This document shows positions 43,801 through 46,324 of a stretch of 64,000 nucleotides of DNA, in pieces. The DNA comes from Pomphorhynchus laevis (Eukaryota > Acanthocephala > Palaeacanthocephala > Echinorhynchida > Pomphorhynchidae): NCBI GenBank assembly GCA_012934845.2, contig WNNJ02003664.1, positions 1-64,000 on the forward strand. The letters run 5' to 3'. Below the pieces are notes generated by a model that was given only the letters and a program-made list of their open reading frames with translations, made no database searches and had not been told where the DNA came from. The translations under genes and the position numbers were made by a program. Position 1 is the stretch's first letter. Each line of letters starts with the position of its first letter.

Positions 43801-46117
43801 AAAATTGTTATGTTTGTGGGTGGTGTAAAGATTTGGCGTGAGATTATTAGTACGAATGGTGTTAATGTTTCGCGGTCGTATATAAACATCTTATTAAGAC
43901 GGTCCAAGACAAATTTTCTCTCTATTAATACAGCGAAGTGTGCACATCTCACAATTGGACTATATGTTTTATCTTCATATGAGATGGACTCAGTAAACAT
44001 ACCAAAGGTATCAAAGTACAGAAATCATGGAGTGATAGTTTCACCGAATATGAGGTATGCAGCAAATACTAGGATAGTGTGTTAGTGTGTCATGGAACAT
44101 TCTTATTACTGATGTTATTTAGAAGATCATTCCAGTCATTTAGTCTCGATGCATTTAGGAAGATATGTCTTATATTTTGCCCATCATCGAATACGGCCTT
44201 CCAGTTAGCTTTTCACAAACATTAACAGAATCTCGCCAAATAGAAAGAGTTTTGAGAGCGGGATCACATAAAATAGTAGGTTTCTCGTCATCGTATAAAG
44301 ATAGAATATAATCTTTAAATTTGAGGTCATTAAAATATCGTAGAACAATTATAGATCTTACGATGATTTATAAGATAGTGGTGAATGACTTTGGAGCAGA
44401 GATAATTATGAAGCTGTTTGCTTTGTCATACAACCATCGCACTAGGGAGCACTCTTTTAGGTTAATCAAGCCACGAATTCGAAGAATTCTAATGCATCGC
44501 CGATTTGTAACTATAAGAGTAAATAATTGGGATGTGTTGCAGATGTTTAATAAGTATATACGAGATCTTCAGCAATTTAAAGCAGAAATCAATGAGGAAT
44601 TGAACGATCTTCGTTTTTATTACGACTAATTTTTGTTTTTGTGATTATTTTTCTTATTGCTGTCAGTGTTATGAGATTATGCTCCGTTGCTGCTGTAAAC
44701 ATAATATATGCGCATTTACTGATGATTCCTTTATATGGGAATTTCAATTCAAAACCATGAATTAATAATCGCTTATGCTTAATTAATAACCCATAAAAGT
44801 TGCGGTTAATTTAAGTTAAATTGCTACAAGAAAATATAGTCAGAAATTATATTCTTCTGGGGATCTGCCGGCGATCGTCTCCCTGATGCATACCACGTAA
44901 AATAATCGCTTAATTGATAACCATAAAGTAATCGCTTAATTAATAAACCATAAAATAATCACTTATGCTTGTTTTAATAATATTTTCCAAATGAAGAATT
45001 TTGCAACAAACCGATTAGGTTTTTAGTTATAAAAATGTTAAAAATCACGAAGATAAGTGCTAGATGCCGATTTTTAGGAAATAATACAAGACCAGTTCTT
45101 ATATTCGGAGAAACATAGTAGTATCAGCTTATGAAGACCCAGAAAATTTGTAATTTTACGAGAGACGGCAATATGTTGATTCTATAACATTAATTGAATA
45201 GTGTTCGTATAGTTTTTCGTAATCGCATCGTAAAACAATAAAATTTAACATTTATTGCGACAAACGCCTTACCGTTATAAAACAGCAATATTTCATGGAT
45301 ATTAGACTTACAAACAATAACGTGATATAAAAAATGCTTTTTTAAAAAATGCTTTATTTTAAAAATGAAATGGTTTACCTTAAAAGATTCTACAGAAATT
45401 CAGAAAGAAATTCCAATAAACGAGAAATTTTAGCATTTTTAATTTAAAATTTACAACGGTGTTAGCGTACATTACTCGTGAGATTGGTTAAATTAAAAAG
45501 TGCCAACAAACATCATTTGTACTACTGACTTATGCTTATTTCGATTTAATTACATATCAAGTCCATAACGAATCATTTAATGAACTAAAATCGTTGCTTA
45601 AAAAAGAACAAATTATATGAATTTGTTCCTATTAAATACTAATTGTTGGAAATAGTTCCTTTTTCCCCTTTCTCAACTGAGAAAATTAAGTACATTGTTC
45701 GTAACATAGAGCCAGTGTTTTGTGTAATGATGCCAATTTATAGCTTGTTCATATTAAATCAAGTTACCACTAATTTATTACGATTAATTAACTTACCTTG
45801 TAGGCTTCATAAGTTTGCATGCATACATGAGAAGTCCAGTGTTTCGAGAGAACTGTTTCACAGAGTAGCAATGCTAAACAATTAATCAAAATGTGCTTCT
45901 TTTCCTTTGCTAGCTTTTTAAAAATGGGCAGTACACTCCTGCAATATGTACATTCTAGTTTGCTTTTGGATAAAGTCTCGACTAAGACAGCCTTTGATAA
46001 TTCGGATCGAATTAAAAGGAATTCATCAAATGCACACGCAGAAAGATGATATTGGTTTGAATAACTTGGACAAACTGTAATAATGTACAGCAAAATGGTC
46101 ACACCATACAATTTCAT
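7670..46117 (-). CDS. Acid sphingomyelinase-like phosphodiesterase, nine-exon gene
   Basis: Predicted to cleave sphingomyelin, or a related phosphodiester, to ceramide and phosphocholine in lysosomes or outside the cell. Joining exons 46117-45797, 21670-21533, 20027-19916, 14561-14458, 12243-12074, 10239-10129, 10082-9914, 7991-7915 and 7868-7670 gives 466 residues with compatible phases and GT/AG sites throughout. Visible in order: signal peptide (1-20), saposin-B domain with cysteines 56, 59, 86, 99, 125 and 131, then the metallophosphatase core. By alignment to human SMPD1 the metal ligands are kept: D164 and H166 (LTDIH), D234 (YTGD), N274 (GNH), H381 (IIGH), H413 and H415 (YGHEH). The family is usually about 600 residues; the C-terminal domain after YRIYSIDKNTG is missing here. 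The IPPGH loop after IIGH is replaced by HCPSS. Intron 1 is 24 kb of nested transposons. Identity is firm; substrate and activity are inferred. Confidence 0.92.
7915..7991 (-). CDS. Sphingomyelinase-like gene, exon 8 (HIIGH motif)
   Basis: Runs from TTGAG|GTC to AAACG|GTATTC. Encodes VHIIGHHCPSSSLLSWSANF and AEIVK, the metal-ligand His being in IIGH. The SMPD1 equivalent is VHIIGHIPPGHCLKSW: spacing is the same but the IPPGH pocket is replaced. Reading straight on meets a stop, so a short intron is required. Confidence 0.88.
8291..8428. repeat. CATAGTGTAC direct and inverted repeat cluster
   Basis: About ten copies of CATAGTGTAC or its complement GTACACTATG occur within 140 bases in both orientations, so the stretch can fold extensively. 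It lies in the intron between exons 8 and 7 of the sphingomyelinase-like gene. Confidence 0.7.
9484..9526. repeat. Perfect 18-bp palindrome
   Basis: AAAATGTAGTTATATTTT (9484-9501) and its exact complement (9509-9526) are separated by seven bases. It lies in the exon 8/exon 7 intron and may be a tiny foldback element. Confidence 0.7.
9914..10082 (-). CDS. Sphingomyelinase-like gene, exon 7
   Basis: Bounded by TTTAG|T and AAG|GTATTA. Encodes GGYYTTMIAPKLRLVSLNTN, then NWWLQVDQIDPEGQLQWL and SEANGDK. This is one of the best-conserved blocks of the family (SMPD1 GGFYALSPYPGLRLISLN and DPAGQLQWL). Confidence 0.95.
10129..10239 (-). CDS. Sphingomyelinase-like gene, exon 6
   Basis: Bounded by TTTAAAG|G and CG|GTATGT. 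Encodes LYPATTTKNSSHLYTEIVND and LRLKESRDTILR, matching the region between the GNH motif and GG(F/Y)YT. It is somewhat shorter than in SMPD1 and lacks the usual SRWLY wording, so it is the least conserved exon; phases on both sides support it. Confidence 0.87.
10614..10800. repeat. TATACTAA-rich low-complexity tract
   Basis: Irregular repeats of TATATACTAATA in both orientations. The rest of the exon 6/exon 5 intron (10240-12073) is AT-rich with no recognisable gene. Confidence 0.6.
12074..12243 (-). CDS. Sphingomyelinase-like gene, exon 5 (GD and GNH motifs)
   Basis: Runs from TTTCAG|ATT to TT|GTGAGT, leaving a two-base codon completed by exon 6. Encodes IDYVYYTGDSASHQIWNQT and later CSIGNHDIEPCN. 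TGD supplies the bridging metal Asp, GNH the catalytic Asn and His, and the H of SASH matches SMPD1 His282. Confidence 0.94.
12501..13147. mobile_element. Short non-coding element with 130-bp direct end repeats
   Basis: Near-identical direct repeats of about 130 bases (12501-12627 and 13018-13147), each running from near CTGGTGACG through ACAAACAGGAAAGT and ACCTGCATGC to AACCCGGAATA, flank about 390 bases of less AT-rich sequence without a clear gene. A miniature terminal-repeat element is one reading; a tandem duplication of a larger repeat is another. Family and age unknown. It lies in the exon 5/exon 4 intron. Confidence 0.5.
13514..13668. mobile_element. Foldback MITE, short copy
   Basis: About 155 bases, almost entirely two inverted arms. 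TTATTAGAGCTGGATCAAA pairs with TTGATCCAGTTCCAATAA, and CGCTAACCTGTGTTAGC with GCTAACGAAGGTTAGCG, around a short loop. Same family as 1818-2102 but lacking its middle. Confidence 0.72.
13779..13850 (-). repeat. Inverted third copy of the 130-bp repeat (partial)
   Basis: Reads as the complement of the repeat ends at 12627 and 13147 (CATTCCGGGTTAAGCTTCC, then GCATGCAGGTTTATACTTTC). With 13018-13147 it forms an inverted pair around about 630 bases containing the short MITE. Confidence 0.65.
14458..14561 (-). CDS. Sphingomyelinase-like gene, exon 4
   Basis: The first two bases complete the codon opened by exon 3; the donor is AAG|GTAGTC. Encodes AGYFGDYRKCDLP and VEEIFKHIAANEK, matching the family's AGYWGDYRNCD and IAANHK segments. 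Exon 5 continues in phase 0. Confidence 0.93.
14730..15410 (-). mobile_element. Reverse-transcriptase relic of an unplaced retroelement family
   Basis: Minus-strand frames contain LASSRLIALTKKSGIIPIG, then MCAGQ and a DSDNAFNRINRKAAL-like palm segment. This wording (RLI.L.K..G..PIG.G, CAGQ, D..NAFN) belongs to a reverse-transcriptase family I recall from other animal genomes but cannot place confidently in a named clade. It is a broken fossil fragment without ends, in the exon 4/exon 3 intron, directly abutting an I-like LINE fragment of the same orientation. Confidence 0.6.
15411..15755 (-). mobile_element. I-like LINE fragment (RT 5' side)
   Basis: The minus strand matches the plus-strand element at about 56800-57160, for example LDKVLEESLS followed by HNY and PIPPW. 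It is a short internal piece of the same LINE family, with neither element end. Confidence 0.75.
15762..16035 (-). repeat. Two tandem units matching the RTE LINE 5' end
   Basis: Two consecutive units of about 130 bases (GATGATCCAACATCGCTACTG, then GATGATCCAGCATCGTTGCTG blocks) match the single unit next to the RTE element at 29936-30115. The orientation places them upstream of an RTE start, so they look like 5' untranslated monomers stripped of their coding region. Confidence 0.65.
16036..16870. other. AT-rich intron sequence
   Basis: No gene or repeat family recognised. The frame at 16195-16416 is composition-driven. Confidence 0.5.
16871..17480 (+). mobile_element. 3' fragment of an L2/CR1-like LINE, diverged subfamily
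   Basis: Translated pieces (YCLSLYSNSPKSTLIPLQRI, VRILLRLRRFDHTS, LCSFLVAAPLSWNHMPIQ) parallel the C-terminal RT region of the copy at 31226-35215 (LQRIIKTAVRVLFCLRRFD, SFLVAASLAWNQLP). The wording differs at many positions, so this is a sister subfamily rather than a recent copy. 5'-truncated and frameshifted. Confidence 0.7.
17500..18425. repeat. 98-bp satellite array with 197-bp dimer structure
   Basis: About nine tandem units of about 98 bases, each with ACAGATAAGATTAAAAAAG, GCAGTCATTCTTC, GAGCTCAAACAGTAAATATA and a TTTGCA(T/A)ACATTACACA block. Two unit types alternate in the middle: one has CAAAGTAACACAAATTACAC, the other CAAGGTAACACAAAATTG, giving an exact 197-base period. It lies in the exon 4/exon 3 intron. 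The repeated minus-strand frames are by-products of the period. Confidence 0.93.
18428..19840 (+). mobile_element. Penelope-like RT relic, palm segment present three times
   Basis: Three consecutive segments (about 18890-19190, 19193-19590, 19600-19830) carry the same RT palm region: ADLFLSFIEYEF, FRYIDDICVFNSN, IYPESLILNKTN and LYRKDDI. The (Y)IDD box and the LNKTN/KDD wording fit a Penelope-like or related YIDD reverse transcriptase; clade placement is uncertain. The copy is broken and has no endonuclease domain in this stretch. A 13-bp perfect stem occurs at 18849-18880. Located in the exon 4/exon 3 intron. Confidence 0.6.
19916..20027 (-). CDS. Sphingomyelinase-like gene, exon 3 (first metal-binding motif)
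   Basis: Starts in phase 0 after AACAG and ends after one base of a codon at GTAAGT. Encodes RILHLTDIHLQTNY followed by GSNAEC and EPLCC. The Asp and His of TDIH are metal ligands by analogy with SMPD1 D206 and H208. Confidence 0.93.
20762..20849 (+). repeat. 88-bp direct repeat, left copy
   Basis: Runs from AATTTAACTTGATTACATC to the GATACA at 20849. It matches 21159-21246 with only one visible mismatch and brackets the SINE. Confidence 0.9.
20850..21158 (-). mobile_element. tRNA-derived SINE
   Basis: About 309 bases. The minus strand carries a pol III A box (TAGCCAGCTGAGTGG, 21015-21001) and a B box (AGTTCTAATCC, 20968-20958) about 32 bases apart, the spacing of a tRNA gene. Sequence around the boxes aligns to a tRNA body, but the stems are too mismatched for a working tRNA. 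The remainder is unrelated tail. Intronic, between exons 3 and 2, on the same strand as the host gene. Confidence 0.72.
21159..21246 (+). repeat. 88-bp direct repeat, right copy
   Basis: Second copy of 20762-20849. As a target-site duplication it would be far longer than the 7-20 bases usual for LINE-mobilised SINEs. Confidence 0.9.
21533..21670 (-). CDS. Sphingomyelinase-like gene, exon 2 (end of saposin-B domain)
   Basis: Residues 108-153, phase 0 at both ends (AAAG|GAA and CAG|GTACGC). Contains NSRQIC and GCGG, the last two saposin cysteines, then the TDIEWDVNIPP linker seen in the family before the catalytic core. Confidence 0.9.
21671..22440. other. Start of intron 1, no gene recognised
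   Basis: Plus-strand frames at 21717-21980 and 21977-22168 show no family features. They lie in the host gene's intron on the opposite strand. No saposin-like exon is present here; it is found at 45.8-46.1 kb. Confidence 0.45.
22441..26460 (-). mobile_element. L2/CR1-like LINE, full-length decayed copy A
   Basis: Read from 26460 down. ORF1 begins MSGRKKTATTD near 26410 with a Cys-rich finger (VDFLCGFCSNKLIC). ORF2 has an endonuclease (a 442-codon open stretch, 25196-23868, with DFNIRLDR and SDHFLVTLDL) and an RT (YSDDILIYAH near 23350; C-terminus SFIVAASLAWNQLPFDVRRA). The GD of the endonuclease GDFN motif is changed to ID. Several frameshifts and stops break both ORFs. It ends with the family's 3' stem (GTGCCAGCGCAC on the plus strand near 22475). 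It sits in host intron 1 on the host strand, so its poly(A) signals could affect the transcript. Confidence 0.85.
26461..26800. other. Spacer between LINEs, no feature
   Basis: AT-rich, no recognisable coding or repeat content. Confidence 0.45.
26801..29935 (-). mobile_element. RTE-clade LINE, decayed
   Basis: Read from 29935 down. Endonuclease pieces include GMSSRRRGKPELVEEMARFG, VILTYGHE-type C-terminal wording and KRGAELSTDHYLEV, which is diagnostic of the RTE clade. RT pieces include LNPMYMPSLVEVDPLEPTEE and an FTDD catalytic box (27639-27628). The C-terminus has EMRFLRGMAGLSL, QLRWLGHVLRMSRDRLPWRV and GKRPRCRPRYRWRNQI, the conserved RTE tail. Numerous frameshifts and stops. It lies in host intron 1. 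Confidence 0.87.
29936..30115 (-). repeat. RTE LINE 5' untranslated unit
   Basis: Contains the same 100-130 base block (GATGATCCAGCATCGCTACTG, CCAATCTGCCGTTGGAGTCA) found in two tandem copies at 15762-16035. Its place just upstream of the RTE coding region supports a 5' UTR or promoter monomer. Confidence 0.6.
30285..31225 (+). mobile_element. hAT (Charlie/ZBED type) transposon, left part
   Basis: Begins with CAGTGTTTCTTAAACAGTGCG, a typical Charlie-like end, then GC-rich GGTGCGCC. The coding relic shows a BED-finger segment (WSEYLDNPEPVC and MSNESMLLSKLGKYLK, partly across frames) and the DDE-domain start (SNDTVNVRISDMSSDIEANV, then NFVLQADKTT). Compared with FAM200/ZBED5-like transposases it is interrupted at the first catalytic Asp region by LINE copy B, and it has stops and frameshifts of its own. 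Confidence 0.78.
31226..35215 (+). mobile_element. L2/CR1-like LINE, best-preserved copy B
   Basis: Near-complete, about 4 kb, inserted in the hAT transposon. ORF1 (31268-32293, 341 codons) is open: MGGRKKTTKTD, a finger with CSKHDC, W and FVCGFCANKLIC, and a Ser/Thr/Pro-rich body. ORF2 starts near 32257, overlapping ORF1 by 37 bases in another frame, with endonuclease motifs LGLLNTRSIINKSDLI, TESW, GDFNIRQDR and YDHFIITLDL, and RT motifs SYRPISLLPNLSKLLERLI, FLDLSSAFNIVDH and QYADDILIYAH (YADD at 34321). It ends LRSHLLDT at 35142. ORF2 carries about four frameshifts, one at a poly-T run near 32690. The 3' end has a GCGTGC/GCACGC stem at about 35173-35188. Confidence 0.92.
31268..32293 (+). 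CDS. LINE copy B ORF1 protein
   Basis: 341 residues, uninterrupted. An N-terminal Cys/His cluster (residues about 18-62: VQC, HDC, W, TCD, CGFC) resembles a PHD-type finger, as in other CR1/L2-group ORF1 proteins, which bind the element RNA and chaperone it. The remainder is Ser/Pro/Thr-rich, with a conserved block (ISPVAFICLNKSSQSNP, KIVFKHRSHASS) shared with copies A, C and F. ATG at 31268 chosen because copies A and F begin at the equivalent codon. Longer upstream reading enters hAT sequence. Confidence 0.75.
   Translation: MGGRKKTTKTDTNYGQLQVQCSKHDCSIWTTITCDKNKAKEDFVCGFCANKLICNLSNKHISTSNTSTQTTPVVSNVLSPPTDPATIYTSHSMSSSLPDTPRPVLPVSFLNNLHPSIKITSTNLHYPSNHNLSSHRLPPSLLSLSSMSPVVKPNPSKSSTDSSSIVISPTHVSRPPLRKRFASRDRCVIVTNITPSNSLSPQARLDHDVSAFRSILSSIVPADKPSLFNNISPVAFICLNKSSQSNPSKPPLLKIVFKHRSHASSVPSQRFKLMSSSTTRIFPDCAPSEITQISSARIEKRRREENGETSLSTQNIDGNFQVVHTRQKIRWRFISPMCLLH
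35216..35905 (+). mobile_element. hAT transposon, middle part
   Basis: Continues the transposase after LINE B. A degraded stretch is followed by an open frame (35488-35901) with MSKTLDTNLRKVLDQVVSMV, LLLHTEVRWLYREKVLNRVY and LEYLASIFQHLNGLNSSMQG. The H.E.RWL block is the highly conserved Charlie/FAM200/ZBED5 DDE-region signature. The frame ends where the Penelope-like element begins. Confidence 0.85.
35906..36715 (+). mobile_element. Penelope-like element, 3' part with GIY-YIG endonuclease
   Basis: Starts with an RT C-terminal relic (PFLDVLVRK-like wording, then FRKPHISWFLPP and YKISTAVALFTRPALICS) and continues into an open GIY-YIG nuclease region (36380-36673): GTVYKIPCFDCDACYVGQTG, then HKYAPRRGD, IANHVYNSGHAVDF and RRLVKEAILINTTCP. 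This RT plus GIY-YIG order defines Penelope-like elements. 5'-truncated fossil with about three to five breaks in its RT part, inserted into the hAT transposon. Confidence 0.82.
36815..36900 (+). repeat. Three tandem 27-bp units
   Basis: GTCAGTTTCGTTCAAACGTT plus TTGATT repeats three times between the Penelope-like coding end and the next LINE. It may belong to the Penelope 3' region or to the LINE 5' end. Confidence 0.8.
37292..38458 (+). CDS. I-like LINE ORF1 (zinc-knuckle protein)
   Basis: Nucleic-acid chaperone of the element. The frame is open from 37292; no in-frame ATG was chosen because the true start probably lies in another frame near 37128 (MEGTNCLKPVGKRKSSS), so ORF1 carries a frameshift between about 37290 and 37330. 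An RRM-like region (ILRDVPSFAEKEDVEEFL, FLLKGTICSLKKLKE) precedes three CCHC-type knuckles: CYRCQRWGHFSNMC, CVHCGEEHETQAC and CANCRQPHKAYSHVC. A coiled coil follows (IERVLTLEKEMAALRQENAK). The stop overlaps the ORF2 ATG by one base. Confidence 0.82.
   Translation, partial: SKQKNKTDREREIRKTVRGEIFERFFKRDNFYRISFKSLALKDKFKAALVGEEGIEIIDISPQVTAILRDVPSFAEKEDVEEFLHQYDVRILKTCKSYNQSYSSFLLKGTICSLKKLKEDGGSICGHRISVKIFDEDDAAFRYPQCYRCQRWGHFSNMCREVSPRCVHCGEEHETQACGNKNRPTCANCRQPHKAYSHVCPESKSYLAWVNSENKKACEEAQSYLRAAKSHSLDQHAGQAAMLIERVLTLEKEMAALRQENAKLKKDAVIHESDLKKFKSELNATTLRKYRSLKQEKDKSSISVTTFNRFNDLSQIQGPQNEDNNNCSVVSTDSEGLSIKAPATAIKMLTLPESLQVASSRRGSSWHRASNARKKNEKLSILRLKTSA
38458..39213 (+). CDS. I-like LINE ORF2, endonuclease part
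   Basis: 251 open codons starting at the ATG that overlaps the ORF1 stop. APE-type endonuclease motifs: MSWNIGSV, LLLQEAR (catalytic Glu), GQFLIGDFNDDGG and LDFAMQNKN, then DGHKLVYWSW in place of the usual SDH. It would nick target DNA for target-primed reverse transcription. The frame degenerates in an AT-rich tract before the RT. Confidence 0.8.
   Translation: MSWNIGSVKNLIQYFSLIPADVLLLQEARSPDQLRIFSSKIDDCDTFVSAEGFRMELFLVSVVKKRFCASLLSHGTSEVGSFQLLQFFISRRSVYVANCYIKPCAWSSKKGRREIRSMLLKIFNLGGQFLIGDFNDDGGSRVGSMIAPAWEVICPPEGTFIRRRNGYCSTLDFAMQNKNTNFKIKWQQNLLPDTFNDGHKLVYWSWKEELVFKIRFQPTRAGIQAFNRSISEVMINFNNKDIFFYYFKKYF
39284..40768 (+). CDS. I-like LINE ORF2, reverse-transcriptase part
   Basis: 494 open codons. 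RT blocks in order: FLAKGRWVSNAKDTRPITIS, HGFRRGRGTVKAVRSM, YSLDVSAAFDNLGHDAI, NKGLPQGSPLSPIIYMIV, NIYADDISIAF (YADD intact) and LSLNPTKTILFI. The frame leaves the C-terminal domain near 40690, where another frame continues (HPKSDMARCFKLVRKGLRVF). No RNase H domain was recognised. The first codons are AT-biased and may not be genuine coding. Confidence 0.82.
   Translation: MNILDETFLTNFTNKLKESNSLLILNNEIFSNANKFLTTKRPPNIKYTPKALHLKRILWGLRTDTNPSSQRIAQMALLKNDIQELEQRVDAKKLLSYKNFSKEWWQTIRRTTFRSWRAAASKWISSKGFGNVLHEMKMKHLANAEGWTERKMMKIRMELLFSTIDNSQEDITIEDILSAWPVVPKTSSNGSSACAAATKLVVDRVRTDIAAKMLGVPLASWCDIAVGKVVFLAKGRWVSNAKDTRPITISNNIVMVYERALARILSRFYEDRDMLGDHIHGFRRGRGTVKAVRSMQSFLTSDRQPAVLYSLDVSAAFDNLGHDAIVTTLTSDGIPSNLLHRVLGILKARTFYLDDDGGKYYHLNKGLPQGSPLSPIIYMIVTRGVLESLLDRNTHANIYADDISIAFNRNTLTDARFEVRMKFVMDIVAHRLAKFVLSLNPTKTILFITDFGVLESILVSSILFQGIESVGCAFWDPFSNHVCIPSQIWPGVSN
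41556..42215 (+). mobile_element. hAT transposon, right part (hATC domain)
   Basis: Resumes the transposase with YFPSIDTTQYDWIRNPF and SIEEFW, then in the next frame LLQFSTSYLCELGFSTLATI and RVCLSNIRPNIEDI, which is the hATC dimerisation domain of Charlie-like transposases. The 3' end carries GGGTGCACC, echoing the left GGTGCGCC, but a full matching terminal repeat is not seen; the right end appears cut by the neighbouring LINE. Confidence 0.82.
42235..44640 (+). mobile_element. Jockey/CR1-like LINE, decayed copy 1
   Basis: Endonuclease C-terminal half first (IVVGDLNMPGNNW, QLDVMLSNPSHNV, KSDHCVLSFYVE), then RT pieces: FFSYVRKMAQSGH, NQHGCRPNRSTISNLLVSMD and GVPQGAVISPFLFVIFINNL. The catalytic FADD box reads FVGG, so both catalytic Asp residues are lost. 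C-terminal piece FVTIRVNNWDVL at the end. 5'-truncated, many frameshifts. Confidence 0.8.
44641..45796. other. Intron 1 sequence next to exon 1
   Basis: AT-rich. Short direct repeats of ATAATCGCTTAATT and AACCATAAA occur at about 44760-44970. No coding features recognised. Confidence 0.5.
45797..46117 (-). CDS. Sphingomyelinase-like gene, exon 1 (signal peptide and saposin-B start)
   Basis: Residues 1-107, ending AAG|GTAAGT in phase 0. The start at 46117 was chosen because MKLYGVTILLYIITVCPSYS is a good signal peptide. The open frame runs 35 codons further upstream, but that extension is an AT-driven hydrophobic stretch. Cysteines ECTYC, LLCE and HVCM fit a saposin-B fold. Residue 107 joins directly to EDLFEI of exon 2, as in animal acid sphingomyelinases. 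Confidence 0.88.
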
Positions 46118-46324
46118 AATTGCAAAATAATAGTAAAGATCTACAATTCGAAAAAATAATTTCAGTAATAGTATTATTGTAAAGTTGCTTAAACTAATCA
46201 ACTTGCAAAAATATAAGTACACAGCCTCAAAATTTTAAAACTGCTAGAGGTGTTATAGTTATCTATATTGGTGTTAATAAGTGTCATGATATAGGTATCT
46301 ATATATACCTCTGCTAGAGGTATC
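46118..46324 (-). promoter_or_regulatory. Putative upstream region of the sphingomyelinase-like gene
   Basis: About 200 bases between the start codon and an inserted LINE. The minus strand has a TATATATAG box (about 46300) some 180 bases before the ATG and an acceptor-like TTGTAG about 25 bases before it. An 11-bp direct repeat CTGCTAGAGGT occurs at 46241 and 46311. Promoter role is inferred only from position. Confidence 0.35.
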
